A stretch of DNA of 64,000 nt from Alteriqipengyuania lutimaris (GTDB taxonomy: Bacteria > Pseudomonadota > Alphaproteobacteria > Sphingomonadales > Sphingomonadaceae). This document shows positions 38,829-46,985 of the stretch, in pieces. The notes beneath the pieces are model-generated. The model was not told where the DNA came from, ran no database searches, and saw nothing but the letters and a program-made list of their open reading frames with translations. The position numbers and the translations under genes were made by a program. The stretch is from assembly GCF_003363135.1 (NCBI RefSeq), contig NZ_QRBB01000001.1:2392501-2456500 (forward strand), given 5' to 3'. Numbering within the stretch: position 1 is the stretch's first letter; every line of letters starts with the position of its first letter.

Positions 38829-39011
38829 ATGAGCAAGAGCAACAAGAGCCTGTCCGGCGCCGCCATCGCAGCCGGTGCCGCCATCGGGTCCGCCGCGATC
38901 GCCGCGGGCCTGCTATACGCCGGGAAACGGCGCAAATCCTCGGAAGACAAGGACGGGAAAGGCCGTCAGCTGCCGCCAATCCCGTCGGGCGAAGACCCAC
39001 AGACCGACTAG
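38829..39011 (+). CDS. Small basic-hydrophobic protein, unknown
   Basis: A 60-residue ORF from ATG at 38829 with an Ala/Gly-rich hydrophobic segment (AAIAAGAAIGSAAIAAGLLYAG), then a basic and polar tail (KRRKSSEDKDGKGRQ). A single membrane anchor or glycine-zipper-like helix is likely. The ribosome site is weak. It precedes the quinone reductase gene by 31 nt. Confidence 0.55.
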   Translation: MSKSNKSLSGAAIAAGAAIGSAAIAAGLLYAGKRRKSSEDKDGKGRQLPPIPSGEDPQTD

Positions 39012-39042
39012 ACCCAATCTGACAACATCGAGGGAGAGACCC

Positions 39043-40044
39043 ATGAAAGCCGTGCTGACCAAGGAAGTGGGCGGGCCCGAAACGCTCGTCGTGGAACAGA
39101 TCGACAGCCCAGCGCCCGGCAAGGGCGAAGTGCTGGTCGATGTCGCAGCCTGCGCGATCAACTTCCCCGACACGCTGATGATCCGCGACCTGTACCAGTT
39201 CAAGCCCGAGCGTCCCTATTCGCCCGGTGGCGAGATTTCGGGCACGATCACGGCCGTCGGCGAAGGTGTCGACGGCTGGAAGGTCGGCGACCGGGTGCTG
39301 TCGGGCATCGGCAGCGGTGGCCTGCGCGAACAGGTCGCGGTCGAGGCCGGACGCCTGTTCAAGGTGCCCGAAGGCGTCAACCTGGTCGATGCATCCGCAT
39401 TGCTGATGACCTACGGCACCATGATCCACGCGCTCAAGGATCGCGGCGACATCAAGCCGGGCGAGACCGTGCTGGTGCTCGGTGCGGCAGGCGGCGTGGG
39501 CCTCGCCTCGATCGAGCTGGCCAAGGCCTACGGCGCGAAGGTCGTCGCTGCCGTCTCCAGCGACGACAAGGCCAAGGCCGCCGTGGAAGCGGGCGCGGAC
39601 GAGACCGTCGTCTACCCCCGCGCGCCCTTCGACAAGGAGCAGTCCAAGGCGCTCGCCGGCGATTTCAAGAACGCCGTGGGTCCCAACGGCGCCGACATCG
39701 TCGTCGATATCGTCGGCGGCGACTATTCGGAGCCCGCGCTGCGCTCGATCGCGTGGGAGGGCCGCTTCCTCGTGATTGGCTTCCCCGCAGGGATCGCCAA
39801 GATGCCGCTCAACCTCACGCTCCTGAAAAGCTGCGACATTCGCGGCGTCTTCTGGGGCGCCTTCGCCGCGCGCGATCCGAAAGCCAATGCGCAGAACATC
39901 GCCGACCTGTTCGAGTTCTGGAAGGACGGCAAGATCGCCCCGCGGATCAGCGAGACCTTCAGCCTCGACGAAGCGCACACCGCGATCCAGAAGCTCGAAA
40001 ACCGCGAGGCGGTCGGCAAGCTCGTGGTGGTGATGGACAGCTAA
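39043..40044 (+). CDS. NADPH:quinone oxidoreductase, MDR family
   Basis: A 333-residue zinc-free medium-chain dehydrogenase/reductase. GroES-like N-terminal half (MKAVLTKEVGGPETLVVEQI... INFPDTLMIRDLYQ) and Rossmann half with LVLGAAGGVGLASIELAKAYGAKVVAAVSSD. AGGGAGAG gives a good ribosome site. The MDR cysteine/His zinc ligands are absent, as usual for the QOR group. It would reduce quinones or enones with NADPH. Confidence 0.9.
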   Translation: MKAVLTKEVGGPETLVVEQIDSPAPGKGEVLVDVAACAINFPDTLMIRDLYQFKPERPYSPGGEISGTITAVGEGVDGWKVGDRVLSGIGSGGLREQVAVEAGRLFKVPEGVNLVDASALLMTYGTMIHALKDRGDIKPGETVLVLGAAGGVGLASIELAKAYGAKVVAAVSSDDKAKAAVEAGADETVVYPRAPFDKEQSKALAGDFKNAVGPNGADIVVDIVGGDYSEPALRSIAWEGRFLVIGFPAGIAKMPLNLTLLKSCDIRGVFWGAFAARDPKANAQNIADLFEFWKDGKIAPRISETFSLDEAHTAIQKLENREAVGKLVVVMDS

Positions 40045-40113
40045 GGGCCGGGCTCTGCCCGGTCGGCAGCGCCCCACCCTACCCACCTGTGCGGGCCTTG
40101 GTGAAACGAAGTC

Positions 40114-40131
40114 CGGCAAGCTCGCTTGCCG
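40114..40131. other. Short perfect hairpin in the gap before the DUF1476 gene
   Basis: CGGCAAGC and its complement GCTTGCCG are separated by TC. Another hairpin, CCGGGC-TCT-GCCCGG, lies at 40048-40062 right after the previous stop. No T-run follows either, so termination is uncertain. Confidence 0.4.
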
Positions 40132-40189
40132 CACGGCGGCCACGCGACTATCTGCAAGCGCGAGCAAGACACAAGAAGGCACCTGTTCG

Positions 40190-40513
40190 ATGACCGATTT
40201 CAACGACCGCCGTCGAGGCGAAGAAGCCAAGTATGCGATGGACGAGGAAACCGCCTTCAAGGTCGCCGCGCGCCGTAACCGGCTGCTCGGCGAATGGGCG
40301 GCGGATCTCATGAACCTGACCGAGGAAGAAACCGACAGCTACCGCAAGGCGGTGGTCCAGGCCGATTTCGAGGAAGCGGGCGACGAAGACGTGATCCGCA
40401 AGGTTCTGGGCGATCTGACCGCGGCAAGCTGCGATGTCGACGAAGCCAAGGTCCGCGCCAAGCTCGCCGAATGCGGTGTCGAGGCGCGTCGCCAGCTGAT
40501 CGGCGGGGTGTAA
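40190..40513 (+). CDS. DUF1476 protein, F1-ATPase zeta-subunit family
   Basis: A 107-residue, all-helical soluble protein. It begins MTDFNDRRRGEEAKYAMDEETAFKV and continues RRNRLLGEWAA, the DUF1476 signature. In Paracoccus this family is the natural inhibitor (zeta) of the F1Fo-ATP synthase. Coupled to bolA (5 nt gap). Whether inhibition occurs here is inferred from the family only. Confidence 0.88.
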   Translation: MTDFNDRRRGEEAKYAMDEETAFKVAARRNRLLGEWAADLMNLTEEETDSYRKAVVQADFEEAGDEDVIRKVLGDLTAASCDVDEAKVRAKLAECGVEARRQLIGGV

Positions 40514-40518
40514 GACCA

Positions 40519-40752
40519 ATGCCGATGGCTGCGGACGAAATCGAGGCGATGATCAAGGACGCGTTGCCCGGTGCCGAGGTCGAAATGCGCGATCTCGCCG
40601 GGGACAACGACCACTGGGCGGCGAAAGTCGTCGCCCCGCAATTCGCGGGCAAGAGCCGCGTGCAGCAGCACAAGATGGTCTACGAAGCGCTCGACGGAAA
40701 GATGGGGGGCGTCCTGCACGCCTTGCAACTCACGACCGAGCCTCCCAAGTGA
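40519..40752 (+). CDS. BolA family protein
   Basis: A 77-residue BolA-like protein with the conserved FAGKSRVQQHKMVYEALDGKMGG, including the Fe-S ligand His. Followed after 37 nt by the monothiol glutaredoxin, its known partner in [2Fe-2S] cluster binding. The ATG at 40519 lies just after the zeta-type gene stop. Confidence 0.93.
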   Translation: MPMAADEIEAMIKDALPGAEVEMRDLAGDNDHWAAKVVAPQFAGKSRVQQHKMVYEALDGKMGGVLHALQLTTEPPK

Positions 40753-40789
40753 CGATCAATAGCTAAAAGCAAACGGCGGTTTATTCAAA

Positions 40790-41119
40790 ATGGCAGATAC
40801 CAAAGAACGCATTTCCGGCATCGTCGGCGAAAACGAGGTCGTCCTTTTCATGAAGGGCACGCCCCTGTTTCCGCAATGCGGCTTTTCCAGCCGGGCGGTC
40901 CATATTCTCGACCATTGCGGCGTGGCCTACGAAAGCGTCGACGTGTTACAGGACATGGAAATTCGGCAGGGCATCAAGACCTTTTCGGACTGGCCCACGA
41001 TCCCGCAGCTCTACGTGAAGGGCGAGTTCGTCGGCGGCAGCGACATCATGACCGAGATGTTCGAAGCGGGCGAATTGCAGCAGATGTTCACCGAAAAGGG
41101 TGTGAAGACCGCCGACTGA
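40790..41119 (+). CDS. grxD: Monothiol glutaredoxin (Grx4 type)
   Basis: A 109-residue CGFS glutaredoxin (PLFPQCGFSSRAVHIL), with GSH-binding DWPTIPQLYVKGEFVGGSDI. It carries [2Fe-2S] clusters with BolA in iron homeostasis. The start follows a spaced leader with no strong Shine-Dalgarno (CGGTTTATTCAAA). Confidence 0.95.
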   Translation: MADTKERISGIVGENEVVLFMKGTPLFPQCGFSSRAVHILDHCGVAYESVDVLQDMEIRQGIKTFSDWPTIPQLYVKGEFVGGSDIMTEMFEAGELQQMFTEKGVKTAD

Positions 41120-41270
41120 CCGGCGGCCCCGTCGACCGACGCGCAGGGGGGACGGCGCATCGGTCGTTTCGGTATCGGCCCCGGGAGACGTGGGGTCGAC
41201 GGGTGGCCATCAAGCTTCGGGGAGGCGGCGCCGGGAGACTATCGGCCCCGCCTCGTTACGAAGATCAGGA

Positions 41271-41308
41271 TGCGACAAGATATGCACCACGCGTGCCAGT
41301 TTGTCGCA
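41271..41308. promoter_or_regulatory. Inverted repeat upstream of the Nudix gene
   Basis: TGCGACAA and its exact complement TTGTCGCA are 22 nt apart in the 279-nt gap after grxD. The centre contains CACCACGCGTG. It could be an operator or the stem of a small RNA. The rest of the gap, 41120-41398, shows no gene. Confidence 0.4.
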
Positions 41309-41398
41309 CCCACGCTGATATAGGCATACCAATGGTTAACGCCTTCCCCGCCCCATCCCCGATTGTAAGAATTCCCGACACAAGGCGAGGCATGGCTC

Positions 41399-42184
41399 GT
41401 GGCTGAGGGCCAAGCGCAGGATACGCGCGACGTGGGCATCCCCGCCGCGACGGTCGTGATCTTCCGCAATGCGCCCGACGGCGGCGCTCCTCATATCCTG
41501 ATGCAGGTCCGCTCGCGCGCGCTCGCCTTTGCGGGCGGCATGGCGGTCTTTCCCGGTGGGCGCGTGGATGCCGCGGACCATGCCCTCGCCCAGACGACCG
41601 GGACGCCCGACCCCGACGAGGCGGCGCACAGGATCGCCGCGATCCGCGAAACGCTGGAAGAAACGGGGCTCGCGCTGGGCCTGCGCGGCGCCATCGATGC
41701 GACGCGCGCGAAGGAGGCGCGCGCGCTCCTCCTGAAAGAAGGAACGCTCGCGGCGGTGCTGGATCGGTTCGACTGGTCACTCGCGCCCGAGGATCTCGTG
41801 CCCTTCGCCCGCTGGTATCCGAAGAACGAGCGCCTGCCCCGCCTGTTCGACACGCGCTTCTATCTCGCCGATCTCGGCACCGGCGCGGTCGACATCGAAG
41901 TCGACGCGCAGGAGAACACGTGCCTGTTCTGGACCAGCGCGCGCGATGCGCTGGCGAATGCCGATCGCGGCGAGATCGAGGTGATCTTTCCCACCCGCCG
42001 CAACCTGGAGCGGCTGGCGCAGTTCGAGACCTTCGCCGATGCGCGCGCGCATGCCGAAACCACGCCGGTCCGCACGATCGTCCCGTGGATCGAGGAGCGG
42101 CTCGAAGGCCGCAGCCTTTGCATTCCCGACGATTGCGGCTATCCGGTTACTTCGGTGCCGCTGGACGACGCGAAGCGGGGCTGA
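41399..42184 (+). CDS. Nudix hydrolase with extended Nudix box
   Basis: A 261-residue protein from GTG at 41399 (GAGG nine bases upstream). The box is FPGGRVDAAD, an insert of about 17 residues, then AAIRETLEETGL, so the glycine part and REx2EExG are farther apart than in MutT. This spacing is known in NUDT19-like CoA-diphosphatase relatives. Catalytic residues RETLEETG are intact. Substrate inferred, not proven. Confidence 0.83.
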   Translation: MAEGQAQDTRDVGIPAATVVIFRNAPDGGAPHILMQVRSRALAFAGGMAVFPGGRVDAADHALAQTTGTPDPDEAAHRIAAIRETLEETGLALGLRGAIDATRAKEARALLLKEGTLAAVLDRFDWSLAPEDLVPFARWYPKNERLPRLFDTRFYLADLGTGAVDIEVDAQENTCLFWTSARDALANADRGEIEVIFPTRRNLERLAQFETFADARAHAETTPVRTIVPWIEERLEGRSLCIPDDCGYPVTSVPLDDAKRG

Positions 42185-42247
42185 GGCCCGCGATTATCGG
42201 AAAGCCTCCGGTTGCGATCAAGACTCGAACTCGGATGACCGACAATC

Positions 42248-42286
42248 AAAAAGCCCCGGCACCCTTGCGGGACCGGGGCTTTTTTA
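42248..42286. terminator. Bidirectional Rho-independent terminator
   Basis: AAAAAGCCCCGG and CCGGGGCTTTTT pair across a 13-nt loop, flanked by A-run and T-run. It terminates the Nudix gene on the plus strand and the tRNA on the minus strand, whose 3' end is at 42288. Confidence 0.95.
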
Positions 42287-42287
42287 A

Positions 42288-42364
42288 TGGCGCGCCCGAA
42301 AGGATTCGAACCTCTGACCCCCAGATTCGTAGTCTGGTGCTCTATCCAGCTGAGCTACGGGCGC
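42288..42364 (-). tRNA. tRNA-Arg (anticodon ACG)
   Basis: The minus strand reads GCGCCCGTAGCTCAGCTGGA..., with an acceptor stem GCGCCCG/CGGGCGC, anticodon loop CTACGAA, T-loop GGTTCGAATCC, and an encoded G discriminator plus CCA (42288-42290). 77 nt. Reads CGN codons after A-to-I editing. Confidence 0.97.
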
Positions 42365-42377
42365 CCGTGAGGCGCCG

Positions 42378-42406
42378 CACATAGGTGGGGTGCCCGGGCT
42401 TGGCAA
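42378..42406 (-). promoter_or_regulatory. Candidate sigma-70 promoter of the tRNA-Arg gene
   Basis: TTGCCA at 42406-42401 and TATGTG at 42383-42378 are separated by 17 bp. The transcript would begin near 42371, 7 nt before the mature tRNA 5' end. Confidence 0.5.
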
Positions 42407-42436
42407 TGCTTTTGTCGCGAAATCCGGGATAAGTCT

Positions 42437-42871
42437 TCACCTATCCGGCATTTGATCGAAAAACTGCGCGTGAAGCCGCGCATCCAGCGGCGGCTTGGGC
42501 AAGTCGGCGATCGCGTCGGGGGCGAACCAGGCCCATTCGCCGCCTTCGAGCGAGGCTGCCTCACCGCGCCATTGCGGGCAGTGGAACAGCAGCAGGAGGA
42601 TCGGCCTGCCGTTCTCGCCTGTCGGCCCCGGGTCGGCGGCGAAGCCTGCCTCGCTCATCGCTTCCGCAGCCAGGCTCAGTCCCGACTCCTCCGCGATCTC
42701 GCGGACCAGCGCCTCGCGCAGCCCTTCCCCAGGTTCGACCTTGCCGCCCGGAAATTCCCACAAACCGCCGTGATGCTTGCCCGCCGGGCGGCGGTGCATC
42801 AGCCACCGACCGGCCCGATCCGGACCGATCGCGGCGGCGACGACGGGGAGATATGTCGGAAAATTTTCCAT
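42437..42871 (-). CDS. mutT: 8-oxo-dGTP diphosphatase (MutT)
   Basis: A 144-residue Nudix enzyme that removes 8-oxo-dGTP from the nucleotide pool. LMHRRPAGKHHGGLWEFPGGKVEPGEG carries the MutT-specific residues, and the box continues REALVREIAEESGL, complete. The C-terminal WFAPDAIADLPKPPLDA fits the family. Confidence 0.93.
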   Translation of the reverse strand: MENFPTYLPVVAAAIGPDRAGRWLMHRRPAGKHHGGLWEFPGGKVEPGEGLREALVREIAEESGLSLAAEAMSEAGFAADPGPTGENGRPILLLLFHCPQWRGEAASLEGGEWAWFAPDAIADLPKPPLDARLHAQFFDQMPDR

Positions 42872-42983
42872 CTTGCTCGCCCGGTTTTACCCGGCCTTAA
42901 CCCTGATCGACGAGATGTGCCGCACCCTCGGGCAAATGCGGTCGCGGGGAAAGACGCGAAGTGCATATTCCTGGGGGCCGACA

Positions 42984-43166
42984 GTGATCCGATTTCTCAA
43001 ACGGCTGCACCGCGATCGCAGGGGCGCGACAGCGGTGGAGTACGGCCTCATCCTCGCCCTGATCTTTCTCGCGATGGTCGGCGCGATAGGCCGTTTCGCG
43101 AACTCGGTGGTCAACACCTGGGATACGGTGATCGACACCTCGCAGGCGGCGGTCGAGCGATCCTGA
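42984..43166 (+). CDS. Flp/Fap type IVb pilin
   Basis: A 60-residue prepilin from GTG at 42984 (GGGGG six bases upstream). The prepilin site is RDRRGATAVEYGLILALIFLAMVG, cleaved after Gly with Glu at mature +5, and a hydrophobic helix follows. No tad secretion gene is in the window; a TadV-type peptidase and TadA elsewhere are implied. Confidence 0.86.
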   Translation: MIRFLKRLHRDRRGATAVEYGLILALIFLAMVGAIGRFANSVVNTWDTVIDTSQAAVERS

Positions 43167-43276
43167 GCCCGGCGACTTAGGAAATTCTCAACCCTTACCG
43201 CCTAGACCGGGACCCAGCTCAATCCAAGGGGACGTGGAGCGAGCCGGGTAACGAAGACGATAACAGGAGACCGATT

Positions 43277-43453
43277 ATGAAGTTTTTCAAGGAATTGCTG
43301 AACGACGAACAGGGCGCGACCGCCATCGAATATGGCCTCATCGCAGCTCTTATCGCCGTCGCCGCGATCACTGCCATGGGCAGCCTCGGCAACCAGCTGA
43401 GCAACACCTTCAACGCAGTCGAAGACGACATGGCGCCCAAGAAGGCCGGCTAA
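43277..43453 (+). CDS. Flp family type IVb pilin
   Basis: A 58-residue prepilin, typical Flp: MKFFKELLNDEQGATAIEYGLIAALIAVAAI, cleaved between G and A. ATG at 43277 follows CAGGAGA. A strong terminator follows at 43482. It differs from the pilin at 42984 outside the GATAxEYGL core, so the two are distinct paralogues. Confidence 0.95.
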   Translation: MKFFKELLNDEQGATAIEYGLIAALIAVAAITAMGSLGNQLSNTFNAVEDDMAPKKAG

Positions 43454-43481
43454 GACCGGTCGCTCTAGAGCGAAACAAAGG

Positions 43482-43513
43482 AAACGGCGGGGAGCGATCC
43501 CCGCCGTTTTCTT
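43482..43513 (+). terminator. Rho-independent terminator after the Flp pilin gene
   Basis: AAACGGCGGGGA and TCCCCGCCGTTT form a 12-bp stem with loop GCGA, followed by TCTTTT. It also precedes the convergent protease gene end. Confidence 0.93.
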
Positions 43514-43527
43514 TTGTGCGGTATCCC

Positions 43528-45012
43528 TCAGCGCCCCCGCACGACGAGCTTCACCTGCTCGCCTGCCCGCAGGCCTTCGTTGGACCCGAGGCTGTTGAGA
43601 ACGCGGAAGCGGGCCTCCTGCCCGTTGTCGTAGGCCATCCGGCGCGAAAGTGATGCAACGGTGTCGCCCGGCTGGACGGTGACGATATCGATCACGCGCG
43701 GGACGACCTGCGCGGCTTCGCTGGCGCTGATCCGGCGGAAGGATTCGAACATCGGCGTGAACACGCCCGACCGGCCCGCAGGCGTGATCGCCTGGTAATA
43801 ATAGGTCTGGTTCCCGCCCATGTCGTAGGCGAACACGACCACGTCGACCTGGCTGTTACCCGAGGTCGCCCGCCCGATACCATATGCGGCGGGCAAGCCG
43901 TTGACGGTCGTGGTCTGGATCTGCGGGCGGATCGCCTGCCCCTGGCCCTGGCCCGAGAGCGACTGGAACGCGCTGCTCACGAATTGCGACAGGCTGCCGC
44001 TCGACTGGGCCACGCGCAGCTCGGCCTGCCCCGACTGGCCGTTGATCGTGACCTGCTGTGTGCCGTTGACGAGATAGAAGCCCTGCGGCGCGGTGAAGGC
44101 GAAGCGCAGATCGGGATGGATGAACTGCCGCCCTTCGACCACTCCCTGCTCGGGATCGTCGCCATAGGTCAGTCCGTCGATATTGCGCAGGAAGACCTCC
44201 CGATTGAGGACATTGCCCGTCCGACCCTGGGCGAGCGCGGCGGTGTCGCGCACGCGGCCTGCCGGATCGGGGTGGGTGGACGCCCATTCGGGAAGGCTGG
44301 CATTGTCGCGGCCCTGCAGCTGCGCATCGAGCGAGGATTGCTGCGCGAGGCTCGCCAGCACCGTGCTCATCGCGCGCGGATCGTATCCGGCGCTTTCGAG
44401 GTAGTTGACGCCGAGCACGTCGGCCTCTTCCTCCTGGCTGCGCGAAAAGCTGAGCGTGAGGAGCTGCGAGCCCTGCAGCGCGGCACGGCCGAGCGTGGAG
44501 CCGAGCTGGCTGTCGCCGAGCAGGATGCCCGAAAGGATCGCGCCCGCTGCGCCCAGCAAGGTGTTCTGCTGCTGCGTCTGCTGGCGGCGCTGGGCATGGC
44601 GGGCGGCGACGTGGCCGACCTCGTGGCCGAGCACGGCGGCCAGTTCCGCCTCGTTGTCCATCAGCGTGACGAGCTGCCGCGTCGTGTAGACGTAGCCGCC
44701 GGTGGTCGCGAAGGCATTGTTGACCGAGCTGTTGAGCAGCGAGACGGTGAAGGCGCCCTCGCTATTGGCGAGGCCCGACTGGACCGCGATCTTCTGGCCG
44801 ACACCGCGAACATAGGTCGCCGTATTGCCCTGCATGGCGCCGCCGAATTCCTGCAGAATCTGCGAATGGTACTCGCGGCCCTGCTGTGCCTCGTTCTGCG
44901 TGATCGGCGTGTTCGGGCTGGGGATGTTTCCACCCCCCACGGCGGCGCATCCGGCGAGGCCGAACGCGAGGGCCACGGGCGAGGCAAAGGCAAGAATCTT
45001 ACGGCGGCTCAT
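43528..45012 (-). CDS. M48 family metalloprotease lipoprotein with LysM domain
   Basis: A 494-residue zinc protease, likely an envelope quality-control enzyme of the BepA/YcaL type. The lipobox is FGLAGC after MSRRKILAFASPV. The zinc site is AAVLGHEVGHVAARHAQR (HExxH) with the third ligand in EEEADVLGVNYL. C-terminally IDIVTVQPGDTVASLSRRM resembles a LysM-like domain. The ATG at 45012 has AGGGGAG upstream; the frame stays open to 45906 inside accA by chance. Confidence 0.9.
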   Translation of the reverse strand: MSRRKILAFASPVALAFGLAGCAAVGGGNIPSPNTPITQNEAQQGREYHSQILQEFGGAMQGNTATYVRGVGQKIAVQSGLANSEGAFTVSLLNSSVNNAFATTGGYVYTTRQLVTLMDNEAELAAVLGHEVGHVAARHAQRRQQTQQQNTLLGAAGAILSGILLGDSQLGSTLGRAALQGSQLLTLSFSRSQEEEADVLGVNYLESAGYDPRAMSTVLASLAQQSSLDAQLQGRDNASLPEWASTHPDPAGRVRDTAALAQGRTGNVLNREVFLRNIDGLTYGDDPEQGVVEGRQFIHPDLRFAFTAPQGFYLVNGTQQVTINGQSGQAELRVAQSSGSLSQFVSSAFQSLSGQGQGQAIRPQIQTTTVNGLPAAYGIGRATSGNSQVDVVVFAYDMGGNQTYYYQAITPAGRSGVFTPMFESFRRISASEAAQVVPRVIDIVTVQPGDTVASLSRRMAYDNGQEARFRVLNSLGSNEGLRAGEQVKLVVRGR

Positions 45013-45128
45013 TTGGGCATACTCCCCTGATGCATGTGTCACGAAGGACGCATGCATGCCTCCCTTCGCGGTCTGGCCTGTAAACAGGCAAGAGCGCGGC
45101 GGGGTTCCCGCAGAGCTGTTGTTGAGGG

Positions 45129-46073
45129 TCAGCCGCCGATGGCGAGGAAGCGTTCCGCGCGGGTTTCCTGCAACCGCAGCATGTCCTGCCCGGCGAGCTT
45201 GCCAAGCTCGTCGTCGATCGTGTCGGCGAGGTTGCGGATCGCGGTTGCGGGGTCCCTGTGCGCGCCGCCCACAGGCTCGGGCACGATCCGGTCGATTACG
45301 CCGAGCTCTTTCAGGTCCTGCGCCGTGACTTTCATCGCTTCTGCGGCATCGGCCGCCTTTTCCGCGGTGCGCCACAGGATCGAGGCGCAGCCTTCGGGCG
45401 AGATCACCGAATAGATCGCGTGTTCGAACATCAGCACCCGCTCGGCACTCGCCAGCGCAACCGCGCCGCCCGATCCGCCCTCGCCCACGATGGTCGCGAC
45501 CATCGGCACGGGCAGCGCAAGACATGCCTCGGTCGAGCGGGCGATGGCTTCGGCCTGGCCGCGCTCTTCCGCCTCGATCCCGGGAAATGCGCCCGAGGTA
45601 TCGACCAGCGTGACCACCGGCAGGCCGAATCGCCCGGCCAGGTCCATCAGGCGGATCGCCTTGCGATAGCCTTCCGGCTTGCCCATCCCGAAATTGTGCT
45701 TGAGTCGGCTTTGCGTGTCGTGGCCCTTTTCGTGCCCGATAAGCATCACCTGGCGTCCGCGCAAGGTCGCGAAGCCGCCGATGATCGCGTGATCCTCGCC
45801 GAAATAGCGATCCCCGCCCAGCGGCATGAAGTCGGTGAAGGCCTGTTCCACGTAGTCGCGGAAATGCGGCCGCTGCGGATGGCGCGCGACCTGCGTCTTC
45901 CGCCACGGGCTCAGCCCCTCGTAGAGGTTTCTGAGCAGGTCCGCGCTCTTCGCCTCGAGCTTCGCGAGCTCGTCGGCGATGTCGACCCCGCCGTCCTCAT
46001 TGGCGGCGCGCAGTTCGGCGATTTGGGCCTGCAGCTGTGCCACAGGCTTCTCGAAGTCGAGAAAAGTCAGCAT
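45129..46073 (-). CDS. accA: Acetyl-CoA carboxylase carboxyltransferase subunit alpha
   Basis: A 314-residue subunit of the ACC carboxyltransferase, fatty acid synthesis. It starts [18 protein letters not shown] and shows [48 protein letters not shown] and [12 protein letters not shown]. The ATG overlaps the xerD stop (TAATG). Confidence 0.96.
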   Translation of the reverse strand: MLTFLDFEKPVAQLQAQIAELRAANEDGGVDIADELAKLEAKSADLLRNLYEGLSPWRKTQVARHPQRPHFRDYVEQAFTDFMPLGGDRYFGEDHAIIGGFATLRGRQVMLIGHEKGHDTQSRLKHNFGMGKPEGYRKAIRLMDLAGRFGLPVVTLVDTSGAFPGIEAEERGQAEAIARSTEACLALPVPMVATIVGEGGSGGAVALASAERVLMFEHAIYSVISPEGCASILWRTAEKAADAAEAMKVTAQDLKELGVIDRIVPEPVGGAHRDPATAIRNLADTIDDELGKLAGQDMLRLQETRAERFLAIGG

Positions 46074-46981
46074 TACTCCGCGCTATCGGGGTGTCGCCCC
46101 GCGCGCAAGCCGCCTTCGCGCGCCAGAGGGTGTCTTTCGTTCACAAGTACGACCAGCCGCGCCGATTCGACATGGGTGTAGATCTGCGTCGTTGCGATAT
46201 CCGCATGGCCGAGCAGCGTCTGGAGCGCGCGCAGGTCCGCCCCGCCTTCAAGCAGGTGGGTCGCAAAGGCATGGCGCAGGACGTGCGGGCTGATCTTCGC
46301 AGGCGTAATGCCTGCCCGCCCGGCCAGCGCCTTGATGAGCTGGTAGAGCCGGATGCGCGTCAGGTGGCTGCTGCGCGAGGGGAACAGCCAGGGCGAACCC
46401 TCGGGACGCACGACCAGCCAGCGCGAGAGGACGGCGCGCGCGCGGGTGCCCATCGGCACCAGCCGCTCCTTCCCGCCCTTGCCCGTGATCGTGAGGAAAG
46501 GCGCGTCGCGCGGTACGCTCGCCAGCGGCAGCGCCACCAGTTCGGTGGCGCGCAGGCCCGATCCGTACAGCAGCTCGAGCATGGCGAGCAGGCGCAACGG
46601 CCCGGGGGTGTCGTCCTGCGCCTCTTCCTCGGCCTGCGCGAAAAGCGCGGCGATCTGCGCATGGTCGAGCACCTTGGGCAGGTTGCGGCGCGGCGTGGGG
46701 CGCGGCAGCGCGGCGGAGGGATTGTCGCTGCGCAGGCCTTCGTCCTCGAGAAAGCCGAAGAACTGGCGCAGCGCCGAGGCCTTGCGCGCGACGGTTGCGG
46801 GGGCGAGGTCCGCCCAGGCTTCGCCCAGCCGTGCCAGCGCCTCGCGTGGGGCATCCTCCAGCGGGCCGACAATCTCGGCCGCGCCATCCAGATCGCGGCG
46901 ATAGGCTGCTAGCGTGTTGGCCGCAGCCCCGCGATCGACGGCCAGAGCGGCAAGGAAATCTTCGATCGCGGTGCTCGCCAT
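46073..46981 (-). CDS. xerD: Site-specific tyrosine recombinase (XerC/XerD type)
   Basis: A 302-residue recombinase for dimer resolution at dif. N-terminal SAM-like domain, then the catalytic domain with Arg in [27 protein letters not shown] (HxxR), [16 protein letters not shown] (H and Tyr). Placement before accA and near aroK/aroB is the common alphaproteobacterial xerD setting; assignment as XerD over XerC is inferred. Confidence 0.88.
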   Translation of the reverse strand: MASTAIEDFLAALAVDRGAAANTLAAYRRDLDGAAEIVGPLEDAPREALARLGEAWADLAPATVARKASALRQFFGFLEDEGLRSDNPSAALPRPTPRRNLPKVLDHAQIAALFAQAEEEAQDDTPGPLRLLAMLELLYGSGLRATELVALPLASVPRDAPFLTITGKGGKERLVPMGTRARAVLSRWLVVRPEGSPWLFPSRSSHLTRIRLYQLIKALAGRAGITPAKISPHVLRHAFATHLLEGGADLRALQTLLGHADIATTQIYTHVESARLVVLVNERHPLAREGGLRAGRHPDSAE

Positions 46982-46985
46982 GGCG

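Noticed and set aside
45013..45906. N-terminal extension of the M48 protease frame
   Set aside because: It is open only because it lies in another frame of accA; the lipoprotein signal and ribosome site fix the start at 45012.
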